Assembly (NCBI GenBank): GCA_016700055.1
Contig: CP064997.1
Location: forward strand, 3,100,001-3,164,000
Direction: 5' to 3'
From: Actinomycetota bacterium
GTDB lineage: Bacteria > Actinomycetota > Acidimicrobiia > Acidimicrobiales > Ilumatobacteraceae
Length of the DNA stretch: 64,000 bases
The notes beneath the pieces were generated by a model, which worked only from the letters and a program-made list of their open reading frames with translations, was not told where the DNA came from and searched no databases. This document shows, piece by piece, positions 1-8,242 of this stretch (positions within the stretch are counted from its first letter, which is position 1; each line of letters opens with the position of its first letter). A program made the position numbers and the translations under genes.

Positions 1-120
1 ATCGAGCTTGGTCTCACCGCGAGCGGGGAAGAACACCTTGTCCGGGTTCGTCACGAGCATCTCGCGCCCGCCGGCGTCGACGGCGACCGAAGGACTGCTC
101 TTCTCCCCGGAGGTGGGCAC
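1..120 (-). CDS. LigD-type polymerase/primase domain protein, amino-terminal fragment
   Basis: Reading leftward from GTG at 120 gives 40 codons that run off the left edge. They contain the segment LVTNPDKVFFPARGETKLD, which resembles the opening of the LigD polymerase (AEP primase-polymerase) domain used in bacterial non-homologous end joining. The start is chosen because a TACGCT hexamer lies 7 nt upstream (128-133), the leaderless pattern used by neighbours. The gene diverges from the carboxylase at 157. Only the first strand of the domain is visible, so the enzyme could be a stand-alone polymerase or a longer LigD; ligase and nuclease domains cannot be assessed. Confidence 0.7.
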   Translation of the reverse strand, partial: MPTSGEKSSPSVAVDAGGREMLVTNPDKVFFPARGETKLD

Positions 121-127
121 CTCCGCG

Positions 128-133
128 AGCGTA
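128..133 (-). promoter_or_regulatory. -10-like TACGCT for leaderless LigD-type gene
   Basis: TACGCT on the minus strand, 7 nt before the GTG at 120. Fits the TAnnnT-(6-9 nt)-start pattern repeated across the window. Confidence 0.5.
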
Positions 134-142
134 CGCCCTTGC

Positions 143-148
143 TACCGT
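143..148 (+). promoter_or_regulatory. -10-like TACCGT for leaderless carboxylase gene
   Basis: TACCGT, 8 nt before GTG at 157. It supports that GTG over the TTG at 139, which would lie upstream of the inferred transcript start. Confidence 0.5.
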
Positions 149-156
149 CGCCCGCA

Positions 157-1989
157 GTGGCTGACGAGATCGACGTGATCGCCCCGATGCAGGGCACGGT
201 GATGGCCGTCGAGGTGGGCCCCGGGGACAGCGTCTATCCGGGCCGTGTCGTGGTGGTGCTGGAGTCGATGAAGATGCACCACGACGTCGAGGCGCACGAC
301 CAGGGGATCGTGCTGCGCGTCATGGTCGGCGTCGGCGACACCGTGCTGGCGGACCAGGTGCTGTTGTCGCTCCAGCACGCCGACGTCGCCGCCGTGGCGG
401 CAGGCCCTGTCGCCGAGGTCGACCCCGCCCACGTGCGCGCCGATCTGGCCGAGGTGGACGCGAGGAGACACGGCACCCTCGACGAGTCCCGCCCGGAGGC
501 CGTGGCCCGCCGGCGCGCGGTGGGGCGCAGGACGGCCAGGGAGAACCTGGACGATCTGGTAGATCCCGGCTCGTTCGTCGAGTACGGCCCGATGGTGATC
601 GCCGCTCAGCGCCGCCGCCGGGCGCTCGACGACCTGATCGCACGGACCCCCGCAGACGGCATGATCGGTGGCATCGGCCGGGTCAACGGCGAGCTGTTCC
701 CCGGTCGTGGCGGCCAGTGCGTGGTGGTGTCGTACGACTACACCGTGCTCGCCGGCACACAGGGCACGCAGAACCACCGCAAGAAGGACCGCCTGTTCGA
801 TGTCGCCGAGCAGCTTCGGCTGCCGGTGGTCTTCTTCACCGAGGGCGGCGGTGGCCGACCGGGCGACACGGACGGGCTGGGGGTGTCGGGGCTCGACTGC
901 TGGGCGTTCAACTACTTCGCCCGGCTTTCCGGGCTGGTCCCCCTCGTCGGAGTGAACGCCGGGTACTGCTTCGCCGGCAACGCGGCGATCCTCGGCTGTT
1001 GCGACGTGGTCATCGCCACCGCCGACTCGAACATCGGCATGGGCGGGCCGGCGATGATCGAAGGCGGCGGCCTCGGCGTGTTCGCTCCCGGCGCGATCGG
1101 GCCGATGGACGTGCAGGTGCCGAACGGGGTGGTCGACATCGCCGTCGCGGACGAGGCCGCAGCGGTCGCGGCTGCGAAGCGATACCTCGCGTACTTCCAA
1201 GGCTCCCTCGACACCTGGGAGTGCGCCGACCAGCGGAAGCTGCGCTCGGTGATCCCCGAGAACCGCCTGAAGAGCTACGACGTCCGCGCCGTTCTGGAGC
1301 TGCTCTTCGACAGCGGCTCGGTGCTGGAGCTGCGCCCGGCGTTCGGGCTCGGCATGGTCACCGCCCTCGCCCGCGTCGAGGGGCGCCCTGTCGGCGTGAT
1401 CGCCAACAACCCGAACCACCTGGCGGGCGCGATCGACTCCGACGGGTCGGACAAGGCGGCGCGCTTCTTGCAGCTGTGCGACGCGTTCGACCTGCCGGTG
1501 GTCAGCCTGGTGGACACGCCGGGGATGATGGTCGGCCCGGAGGTGGAGGCGACCGCGCTCGTCCGCCACTGCTCGCGCCTCTTCGTCACGGGCGCGAACC
1601 TCACCGTGCCCGTGGTCAGCGTCGTGATCCGCAAGTCGTACGGTCTCGGGGCGCAGGCGATGATGGCCGGGAGCACGAAGGCGCCGCTCGCCTGCGTGGC
1701 CTGGCCGACGGGGGAGTTCGGCGGGATGGGCCTCGAGGGAGCAGTGCGCCTCGGCTACCGCAAGGAGCTCGCCGCGATCGAAGACCCCGAAGAGCGCGAG
1801 GCGGCGTTCGCCGAGATGGTGGCGAGGCTGTACGAGCACGGCAAGGCACTGTCCGTCGCCACGCACTTCGAGATCGACGACGTGATCGATCCCGCCGGCA
1901 CCCGCCGCTGGATATCGGCCCTGCTCACCTCCGCAGGAGCGCCGCCCGCTAGGACGGGGAAGAAGCGCCCGAACGTCGACACCTGGTAG
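157..1989 (+). CDS. biotinyl-domain/acyl-CoA carboxylase carboxyltransferase fusion
   Basis: A 610-residue protein. Residues 1-75 form a biotinyl (BCCP) domain with the biotinylation motif ESMKMHH (Lys39). The rest is a carboxyltransferase of the propionyl/methylcrotonyl-CoA carboxylase beta type, with crotonase-fold motifs such as FFTEGGGGRPGD, GNAAILGCCDVVIA and DTPGMMVGPE. It should move CO2 from carboxybiotin to an acyl-CoA (or related acceptor) in the cytoplasm. Normally BCCP is fused to biotin carboxylase rather than to the front of the beta subunit, and no biotin carboxylase gene is in the window, so the partner must lie elsewhere. GTG 157 is preferred over TTG 139 because of the TACCGT at 143-148. 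The acyl substrate cannot be told from sequence. Confidence 0.85.
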   Translation: MADEIDVIAPMQGTVMAVEVGPGDSVYPGRVVVVLESMKMHHDVEAHDQGIVLRVMVGVGDTVLADQVLLSLQHADVAAVAAGPVAEVDPAHVRADLAEVDARRHGTLDESRPEAVARRRAVGRRTARENLDDLVDPGSFVEYGPMVIAAQRRRRALDDLIARTPADGMIGGIGRVNGELFPGRGGQCVVVSYDYTVLAGTQGTQNHRKKDRLFDVAEQLRLPVVFFTEGGGGRPGDTDGLGVSGLDCWAFNYFARLSGLVPLVGVNAGYCFAGNAAILGCCDVVIATADSNIGMGGPAMIEGGGLGVFAPGAIGPMDVQVPNGVVDIAVADEAAAVAAAKRYLAYFQGSLDTWECADQRKLRSVIPENRLKSYDVRAVLELLFDSGSVLELRPAFGLGMVTALARVEGRPVGVIANNPNHLAGAIDSDGSDKAARFLQLCDAFDLPVVSLVDTPGMMVGPEVEATALVRHCSRLFVTGANLTVPVVSVVIRKSYGLGAQAMMAGSTKAPLACVAWPTGEFGGMGLEGAVRLGYRKELAAIEDPEEREAAFAEMVARLYEHGKALSVATHFEIDDVIDPAGTRRWISALLTSAGAPPARTGKKRPNVDTW

Positions 1990-2079
1990 GCGCGCCCGCT
2001 GGGACACACGCTCAAGTCCCGCCTGACCAGGACCGATACCTTCAACCAGGACGGGTGGGTAGGCGAAGGGTAGGAGCAG

Positions 2080-2997
2080 ATGGACGAGCCGCGCTTGCGC
2101 AGTGGGCCGACATGGCCCGCGCCGCAGTGGCCCGCGCCGAGCGGGCCGGCGACGACCGAGTTGGCGCCGAGCGAGTTGGCACTCGCTCAGTCGCCGTTCG
2201 ACGACGACGACGTGTTGCCTGTGCTCGCGGCCTCCAAGCCCGCGGCGCAGAGGCGTACCGCGGCGGCACTCGCCGCGGTCGCAGAGGATCCCGATCCGAG
2301 CACCGCGGCGACCGTCACTGCGCAGACTCGCGACGAGTACTGGGCCGCGCAGGAGGAGCACGCTCGCCAGATCGAGTCGCAGTTCCTCACGCAGCGCGCT
2401 TCCTCCGGCGTGGTCAAGGGGCCAAAGGTCGTCGCGACCCGTCGGCGCAAGAGCCGTAAGCCGCTGGTGCTGCTCGGCGTGCTCGGCCTGGCGGCGGGGG
2501 CGGCTGCCGGGGCGATGCTGCTGCTGGGCGGCGACCGCGACCCGGACCCGGCGACGACGCCTTCGTCGGTTCCCGGCGACCGCCGTGATGCGCCTGCCGA
2601 TTCGGTGACCCTGCCCGCGTCGGCCGTGTTGCCGACGAGCTCCTCCGGCGACCTGAGTGCCTCGCTCGTCGCCGTCGACGACCCGTTCCAGTACGGCCTC
2701 GGGCAGGCTCCAGACGGCGTGCGCTTCGTCGCCGTGGAGGCCGACCTGACGAACGTGGGCGAGGGCCTGGTCGAGATCGACGCCCCGATGGCCGCGGCCC
2801 TGCGCGATGCGGCGGGCGAGCTGTGGCCCCTGGCACCGGCACCGATCGACGGCCTGGGGGAGGCAATCCCCGTGCTCGGCCCCGGGATGACGGTGCATTC
2901 CACGTTGGTCTTCTCCGTCGGCGAGGACGCGACCGAGCTCGAGCTGGTGATCAGCGTCCCGGGAGCCGACGAACCACTGGTGTTGCGCCTCGGCTGA
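2080..2997 (+). CDS. membrane-anchored protein with DUF4352-like extracytoplasmic domain
   Basis: A 305-residue protein. It has a Pro/Ala-rich cytoplasmic amino terminus (1-125) ending in a positively charged stretch, one membrane helix (about 128-149), a short acidic linker, and a carboxy-terminal beta-rich domain (about 180-305). The last part resembles DUF4352-type immunoglobulin-like domains (pattern 'FVAVEADLTNVGEG'). ATG 2080 is preceded by purine-rich AAGGG and GGAG. The gene stands alone between the carboxylase and fhs. Function unknown; the domain assignment is by pattern only. Confidence 0.6.
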   Translation: MDEPRLRSGPTWPAPQWPAPSGPATTELAPSELALAQSPFDDDDVLPVLAASKPAAQRRTAAALAAVAEDPDPSTAATVTAQTRDEYWAAQEEHARQIESQFLTQRASSGVVKGPKVVATRRRKSRKPLVLLGVLGLAAGAAAGAMLLLGGDRDPDPATTPSSVPGDRRDAPADSVTLPASAVLPTSSSGDLSASLVAVDDPFQYGLGQAPDGVRFVAVEADLTNVGEGLVEIDAPMAAALRDAAGELWPLAPAPIDGLGEAIPVLGPGMTVHSTLVFSVGEDATELELVISVPGADEPLVLRLG

Positions 2998-3027
2998 CTG
3001 CAGACGCATCAGCCTCCCTGTGCTGAG

Positions 3028-3033
3028 TACCGT
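3028..3033 (+). promoter_or_regulatory. -10-like TACCGT for leaderless fhs
   Basis: TACCGT, 8 nt before the GTG of fhs at 3042. Confidence 0.5.
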
Positions 3034-3041
3034 TCGCTGCC

Positions 3042-4739
3042 GTGACCATCCCCAGCGATCTCGCCATTGCCCGCGCCGCGCGCCTCGCCCCCCTCGACGA
3101 GATCGCCGGCCGCCTCGGGCTCGGCGCCCATCTACTCGAGCCCTATGGGTCGGGTGTGGCCAAGGTCGATCTGGCGGCGATCGAGGAGCTGGCCGATCGG
3201 CCTCGTGGCAAGTACGTGCTGGTGACCGCGATCAGCCCGACCCCGCTCGGTGAGGGCAAGACGGCGGTAGCCGTCGGGCTCGGTCAAGCGCTCGGCGTCC
3301 TCGGCCGCAGCGGCGTGGTCACTCTCCGCCAGCCGAGCATGGGCCCTACGTTCGGCATCAAGGGCGGGGCCGCCGGTGGTGGGTACAGCCAGGTGGTGCC
3401 GATGGAGCGGCTCAACCTGCACCTCACCGGCGACATCCACGCCGTCACGGCTGCGCACAACCTGCTCGCGGCGATGCTCGACGCCCACCTGTTCCACGGC
3501 AACGCTCGCGGGCTGGACCTGCATGCGATCGACTGGAAGCGCGCCCTCGACGTGAACGACCGCGCGCTGCGCTCGATCGTGGTCGGCCTCGGGGGCAGGC
3601 TCGACGGCGTCCCCCGGCAGAGCGGTTTCGACATCACGGCCGCGTCCGAGGTGATGGCCGTGCTCGCCTTGGCGACCTCACTTGCCGACCTCCGTGCTCG
3701 GCTCGGGCGGATCGTCGTCGGTTACACGGCGTCCGGCGAGCCGGTGACCGCCGAAGACCTCGACGCCGCGGGGGCGATGGCGGTGTTGTTGCGTGACGCG
3801 CTCCGACCGAACCTGATGCAGACGCTCGAGCAGACACCGGTGCTCGTCCACGCCGGGCCGTTCGGCAACATCGCCCACGGCTGCTCCTCGGTGGTCGCGG
3901 ACCTGATCGGGCTACGGGCGGCCGACGTGGTCGTGACCGAGGCCGGTTTCGGCAGCGACATGGGCGCCGAGCGGTTCTTCAACATCAAGTGCCGCACCGC
4001 CGGCCTGGCACCCGATGCGGCGGTGGTGGTCGCCACCGTGCGGGCGCTGAAGGCCCACAGCGGTGGCCACCGCGTGGTGGCCGGCAAGCCCCTGCCGGAA
4101 GCGATGCTCGCCGAGCGGCCCGACGAGGTGCATGCCGGCATCGCCAACCTCGTCGCGCACATCGAGAACGTGCAACGACACGGGGTGACGCCGGTGGTCG
4201 CGATCAACGCGTTCCCGACCGACCACCCGAGCGAGCACGCAGTCATCCGTGAGACCGCGGAGCAGCTCGGGGTGCGGGTGGCGGTGACGACGAACGTCGC
4301 CGAAGGTGGCAAGGGAGGCGCCGAGCTGGCGGAGGTGATGCTGGAAGCCGCGAACGAGCCGTCTTCATTCCGCTTCTTGTACCCCGACGAGGCGACGCTG
4401 CGGGAGAAGATCGCGATCGTCGCCACGCAGGTGTACGGCGCCGACGGGGTGGACGAGGAACCGGCCGCAACCCGGGCGCTCGACAGGCTGGAGGGGCTCG
4501 GGTACGGGCACCTACCGGTGTGCATCGCGAAGACGCACCTGTCGCTCTCCCACGACCCCACGCTGCTCGGACGCCCGCGGGGCTTCAGGCTGCCGATACG
4601 CGAGGTGCGGGCGTCGATCGGCGCCGGCTTCGTGTACCCGATCTGCGGGACGATGTCCACGATGCCCGGCCTCGGCGCCCACCCGGCGGCCGAGCACATC
4701 GACATCGACGCCGACGGCCAGATCGTCGGCCTGTCCTAG
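3042..4739 (+). CDS. fhs: formate--tetrahydrofolate ligase
   Basis: A 565-residue protein close to the family length (about 556). It ligates formate to tetrahydrofolate with ATP to give 10-formyl-THF, feeding C1 units to purine and formylmethionine synthesis. Visible signatures are the ATP loop TPLGEGKT (residues 67-74), the following QPSMGPTFGIKGGAAGGGYSQ stretch, and TEAGFGSDMGAE-FFNIKCR. The GTG start follows TACCGT by 8 nt. The stop codon shares the palindrome CTAG (4736-4739) with the stop of the convergent 13E12 gene. No other C1 genes adjoin, though a glycyl-radical activase lies 1.4 kb downstream. Confidence 0.95.
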   Translation: MTIPSDLAIARAARLAPLDEIAGRLGLGAHLLEPYGSGVAKVDLAAIEELADRPRGKYVLVTAISPTPLGEGKTAVAVGLGQALGVLGRSGVVTLRQPSMGPTFGIKGGAAGGGYSQVVPMERLNLHLTGDIHAVTAAHNLLAAMLDAHLFHGNARGLDLHAIDWKRALDVNDRALRSIVVGLGGRLDGVPRQSGFDITAASEVMAVLALATSLADLRARLGRIVVGYTASGEPVTAEDLDAAGAMAVLLRDALRPNLMQTLEQTPVLVHAGPFGNIAHGCSSVVADLIGLRAADVVVTEAGFGSDMGAERFFNIKCRTAGLAPDAAVVVATVRALKAHSGGHRVVAGKPLPEAMLAERPDEVHAGIANLVAHIENVQRHGVTPVVAINAFPTDHPSEHAVIRETAEQLGVRVAVTTNVAEGGKGGAELAEVMLEAANEPSSFRFLYPDEATLREKIAIVATQVYGADGVDEEPAATRALDRLEGLGYGHLPVCIAKTHLSLSHDPTLLGRPRGFRLPIREVRASIGAGFVYPICGTMSTMPGLGAHPAAEHIDIDADGQIVGLS

Positions 4740-6028
4740 CCAGCGGCTCCGTCGTCGTCGTTGTCGTCGTCGCTCTCGTCGTTGTCGTTGGCTGCGTCTT
4801 CGGCGGCTTGTGCTTGTTGGTTGCGCCAGCGGATGAGGGCGCGGAGGCGGTCGAGGTCGTCGATCGGTCTCACGGGTTGGGGTTTGATCTGGTGGTGGTC
4901 GCTGACGTCGGGGTGGCGGTTGTGGAAGGCGCATAGCAGTCTCCCGTTGAACTGGCTGGTCGGCCCGCCGTCACGCCAAGCGGTGATGTGGTCGACGTCG
5001 CAGCGTTCCACGGTCTGGTAGCAGCCGGAGCTGTGTTGGCAGCGGCGGTCGCGGACTTCGATCGCGCGGCGTAGGGCGCCGGTGAAGCGGCGTTTGTGGG
5101 TGACGGCGATGACGGTGGTCTTGTTGTCGAAGATCACCGATTCCACCAGTGCGTCGTTGACCAGTCCGGCTGCTTGGCCGGGGGTGATCACCGTGCCGTT
5201 GGACAACTCACACATGTGCCGCAGCGTCTCGTCGCCGACGAGCACGGTGACCAGTGGCCGCTGCCGACCGGTCTTCGACGCGGCTGATCGTTTGGCCATC
5301 TCCACCAACGCCGCCGCCCGCCGCTGAGCAGCGGTTCTCACGACCAGTTGCGCCTTGTCGGCGAGCAGCAGTTGGCGTTCCAGGCGCTGTAGTTCGTTGG
5401 TGAACACCGCCCCCGATATTGCGTCGAGCTGGCCGTTGATCACCACCGTGCCGTCCAAGGTCGCGGACGCGTGCAACGTGTTGGCGCTCTCGTTGCGTTC
5501 GGCTTCTTCCTCGGCGGCGGCGGCGTTGGCGCGTTGGCGCCAGTACTTGATGAGCCGTTCGGCGTCGGGGAACGGCAACCGGGCGCATTGGTCAACGAGC
5601 CATTCCTCGCTGTCGGCGAACGCGGCCTGGCAGGGTTCCTTGCGCGCCTTGGCGAACAGGTACACGTGATCCAACGACAGCCGACCGGCGGTGATCGCGG
5701 CCGCAGCATGACGCATCACCGCCAGATCCCTTGCCCTGGCGAGCTCCACCCGCGCCGAGTGCGTCGAGCTGTTCGTCTCCCGCGCCAGGCGGTGAGCGGG
5801 GCTGCGCGACCCGTCGCCGGCCCACACCCCACGCGTATCCCAGCGCCGAACGACAGCGGCGCGGGCCACCCCCAACCGCGCCGTGCAGCGCTGCACCGCG
5901 ACCGTCAACGCATGCAATCTGTCGTCAGACAGACCGACGAGGTCGAGACTGGACAGTGCATCGACACCGGCGTTCAAGACCGCCAGCGCCTCTTCCTCGA
6001 CCCCTACAACCCCAACTACGGGTTCCAT
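4736..6028 (-). CDS. 13E12-type DUF222/HNH endonuclease-like protein
   Basis: A 430-residue protein with an Ala/Arg-rich helical DUF222 region (about 1-330), then an HNH motif region with zinc-type cysteines and DVDHITAWRDGG...NGRLLCAFHNRH, and an acidic Asp/Asn tail. It belongs to the 13E12 repeat family, abundant in actinobacteria; HNH proteins cut DNA but the role of this family is unclear. ATG 6028 is chosen because TATACT sits 6 nt upstream; a GTG at 6034 is the longer alternative. A LexA box lies directly above (6041-6054), consistent with SOS control reported for mycobacterial 13E12 genes. Codon use is somewhat more T-rich than in neighbours, hinting at transfer. Confidence 0.85.
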   Translation of the reverse strand: MEPVVGVVGVEEEALAVLNAGVDALSSLDLVGLSDDRLHALTVAVQRCTARLGVARAAVVRRWDTRGVWAGDGSRSPAHRLARETNSSTHSARVELARARDLAVMRHAAAAITAGRLSLDHVYLFAKARKEPCQAAFADSEEWLVDQCARLPFPDAERLIKYWRQRANAAAAEEEAERNESANTLHASATLDGTVVINGQLDAISGAVFTNELQRLERQLLLADKAQLVVRTAAQRRAAALVEMAKRSAASKTGRQRPLVTVLVGDETLRHMCELSNGTVITPGQAAGLVNDALVESVIFDNKTTVIAVTHKRRFTGALRRAIEVRDRRCQHSSGCYQTVERCDVDHITAWRDGGPTSQFNGRLLCAFHNRHPDVSDHHQIKPQPVRPIDDLDRLRALIRWRNQQAQAAEDAANDNDESDDDNDDDGAAG

Positions 6029-6034
6029 AGACAC

Positions 6035-6040
6035 AGTATA
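6035..6040 (-). promoter_or_regulatory. -10 hexamer TATACT of the 13E12/HNH gene
   Basis: TATACT on the minus strand, 6 nt before ATG 6028 and immediately downstream of the LexA box. Confidence 0.6.
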
Positions 6041-6054
6041 CGAACGTATGTTCG
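6041..6054. promoter_or_regulatory. LexA (SOS) box
   Basis: CGAAC-GTAT-GTTCG, a perfect match to the actinobacterial SOS box pattern CGAAC-N4-GTTCG. It abuts the -10 of the 13E12/HNH gene, where bound LexA would block RNA polymerase. Confidence 0.75.
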
Positions 6055-6175
6055 TCTCGTCAACCTATGAACGGAGAATCTCAAGGACGGCTGCCGGAGC
6101 CGACGATCCGCAGCCTTTCGGACGTCGGGTCGATTGGCCCTTGCGTTCCGACGCATGTTCACGAAGGCTTTCGCC

Positions 6176-6919
6176 ATGGAGCTGAACGCCACGGGGGCGC
6201 GGCGGGGCTTGATCGTCGACACCATCGAGTGCTCACGCGTCGACGGGCCTGGGGACCGCTTTGTGGTGCTGCTGCAGGGCTGCACCTTTAACTGCCTGGT
6301 GTGCCACAACCCAGAGACGATTCCCCGTCGCGTTCTGGCCGACTCCCGCTGGATCGACGTTGATGAGCTGCTCGGCGAGATCCGCGTCGCCGCCCCGACG
6401 GTCTCGGGCATCACCGTCTCCGGCGGCGAGGCGACGTGCCAGTGGCCGTTCGTCGCCGAGCTGCTGCGCGGTGTCAAGAGCGACGCCGAGCTGGCGCACC
6501 TCAGCTGCTTCGTCGACACCAACGGCGATGCTGCCGAGCACGTGTGGGACGCGCTCGGGCCGTGGATGGACCAGGCGATGGTGGACCTGAAGGCGTTCGA
6601 TCCCGACGTGCACCAGTTCCTCACCGGGCGGGGAAACGAACGGGTGCTCAACACGATCCCGCTCCTCGCCGCCCGCGGTCAGTTGTACGAGGTGCGCCTG
6701 CTGCTCGTGCCCGGCGTCAACGACGACGACGCCCAGCTACTGCGCACCGCGGACTGGCTGCACCAGGCTGCCCCTGGGGTCCCGGTGCGGGTGGTCCCGT
6801 TCCGCCAGGGCGGAACGCGCGCGGTGGCCGCGGTTCTCCCAGAGATGGATGCCGATCAGCTTCGTCGCGCCGCGGCGACGTTGTCGCTCGCGGGCATCAC
6901 CGAGGTGTTCGCCGCCTAG
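6176..6919 (+). CDS. radical SAM glycyl-radical enzyme activase (PflA-like)
   Basis: A 247-residue radical SAM protein. The [4Fe-4S] motif is GCTFNCLVCHNPE, a CX3CX2C with Cys36, Cys40 and Cys43, followed by the SAM-contact TVSGGEAT and DLKAFDPDVHQFLTG as in pyruvate formate-lyase activases. It would generate a glycyl radical on a partner enzyme under low oxygen. ATG 6176 is preferred because GAAGG lies 8 nt upstream; TTG 6134 and ATG 6155 are longer alternatives. There is no second ferredoxin-like insert. No glycyl-radical enzyme is encoded nearby, so the target is unknown. Nearby fhs could use formate made by a PFL-type partner (inference). Confidence 0.8.
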   Translation: MELNATGARRGLIVDTIECSRVDGPGDRFVVLLQGCTFNCLVCHNPETIPRRVLADSRWIDVDELLGEIRVAAPTVSGITVSGGEATCQWPFVAELLRGVKSDAELAHLSCFVDTNGDAAEHVWDALGPWMDQAMVDLKAFDPDVHQFLTGRGNERVLNTIPLLAARGQLYEVRLLLVPGVNDDDAQLLRTADWLHQAAPGVPVRVVPFRQGGTRAVAAVLPEMDADQLRRAAATLSLAGITEVFAA

Positions 6920-6922
6920 CCC

Positions 6923-8242
6923 TCAGCGCCAGCGGTCGATCCACGGGGTGAGGATTTCGGTCATGTCGGGACGGCCCACCTCGGCCAGCTCATAGCGGGC
7001 GTGGCGAACGGGTGCGGCCACGTGCAGCACACGGCGCAGGTCGATCGGGGTGCCGGTGACGACGACGTCGGGACGGCAGGCGTCGATCGTGGCCGCCAGG
7101 TCGGCGAGCTGCCCAGCTCCGTAGCCCATCGCCGGCAAGGCCACCCCGAGGTGCGGATACTTCGCGTACGTCTCGGCAAGTGCACCGACGAGGTGGGGGC
7201 GGGGGTCGACGAGGTCGACCGCACCATGGGCACGCGCGGCGACGGTGCCGGCGCCGAAGGCCATCCCGCCGTGGGTGAGCGTCGGCCCGTCCTCGACCAC
7301 GAGCACTCTCGCTCCGGCGAGCGCCGGCCCGTCCTCCAGGGTCACCTCCGAGGCAGCGGCGACGAGCGTGGCCGCGGGGTTCACCGAGCGCACCGCGGCG
7401 ATCGCGGCCGCGGTCTGGTCGGGCGTGGCGCTGTCCACCTTCGACACCACGATCACCTGAGCCCGGCGCAGGTTCACCTCGCCGGGGTGGTACGCCAGCC
7501 CGTGCCCGGCGCGCAGCGCGTCGTCGACGGTGATCCAGAGGTCCGGGCGGAAGAAAGGCAAGTCGTTGTTGCCGCCGTCCCACAGCACGACGTCGGCCTC
7601 GGCCTCGGCGGCGGCGAGGATCGCCGCGTAGTCGACACCTGCGAACACGAGCAGGCCGCGCCGCACCGGCTCCTCGTACTCCTCGCGCTCTTCGATCGTC
7701 GGATCGCTGGCGTCGATGTCCGCCAGCGTCTCGAAGCGCTGCACGCGCATCGCCAGCAGGTTGCCGTAGGGCATCGGGTGGCGCACGAGCGCGACCCGCA
7801 ACCCGGCGGCGCGGAGCAGCTCGCCGATGCGCCGACTCGTCTGGCTCTTGCCGGTGCCGGTGCGCGTCGCGCACACGGCGATCACCGGCTTGTCGGAGCG
7901 CAGCATCGTCAGGTCGGGGTCGAGCAACCTGAACCCCGCTCCCGCGGCCTGCACGCGGGCGGCGAGGTGCATCACGGAGGCGTAGGAGAGGTCGGAGTAC
8001 GAGAGCACGACCTCGTCGACTGCGTGGTCGGAGACGAGCTGCTCCAGCTCCTCCTCCGGCCTGATCGGGATCCCCTCCGGGTAGCGCGGGCCGGCCATCT
8101 CGGCCGGGAAGCGCCGGTCGTCGATGCCGGGGATCTGGGCGGCGGTGAACGCGACCACATGAACGTCGGGGTCGTCGCGGAACACGGTCATGAAGTCGTG
8201 GAAGTCGCGGCCTCCCGCACCAAGGATCAGTATCCGGGGCAT
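6923..8242 (-). CDS. cyclic 2,3-diphosphoglycerate synthetase-like P-loop protein
   Basis: A 439-residue protein: an amino-terminal Rossmann-like segment (MPRILILGAGGRDFHDF), a Walker A CATRTGTGKSQTS near residue 140, DVVLWDGGNNDLPFF, and a carboxy-terminal lobe. This resembles archaeal cyclic-2,3-DPG synthetases and their bacterial homologues of unknown role. The start ATG overlaps the carbamate kinase stop as TGATG, so the two are probably translationally coupled, and it is the last gene of the leftward catabolic block. Cyclic DPG is an archaeal thermoprotectant, so a different phosphoryl-transfer reaction, perhaps tied to carbamoyl phosphate, is more likely here (inference). Confidence 0.65.
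   Translation of the reverse strand: MPRILILGAGGRDFHDFMTVFRDDPDVHVVAFTAAQIPGIDDRRFPAEMAGPRYPEGIPIRPEEELEQLVSDHAVDEVVLSYSDLSYASVMHLAARVQAAGAGFRLLDPDLTMLRSDKPVIAVCATRTGTGKSQTSRRIGELLRAAGLRVALVRHPMPYGNLLAMRVQRFETLADIDASDPTIEEREEYEEPVRRGLLVFAGVDYAAILAAAEAEADVVLWDGGNNDLPFFRPDLWITVDDALRAGHGLAYHPGEVNLRRAQVIVVSKVDSATPDQTAAAIAAVRSVNPAATLVAAASEVTLEDGPALAGARVLVVEDGPTLTHGGMAFGAGTVAARAHGAVDLVDPRPHLVGALAETYAKYPHLGVALPAMGYGAGQLADLAATIDACRPDVVVTGTPIDLRRVLHVAAPVRHARYELAEVGRPDMTEILTPWIDRWR

Noticed and set aside
142..3009. 955-codon open frame on the minus strand
   Set aside because: Antisense to the carboxylase fusion and the DUF4352-like gene; sequence is His/Arg/Gly-rich with no family pattern, as expected in the mirror frame of GC-rich genes.
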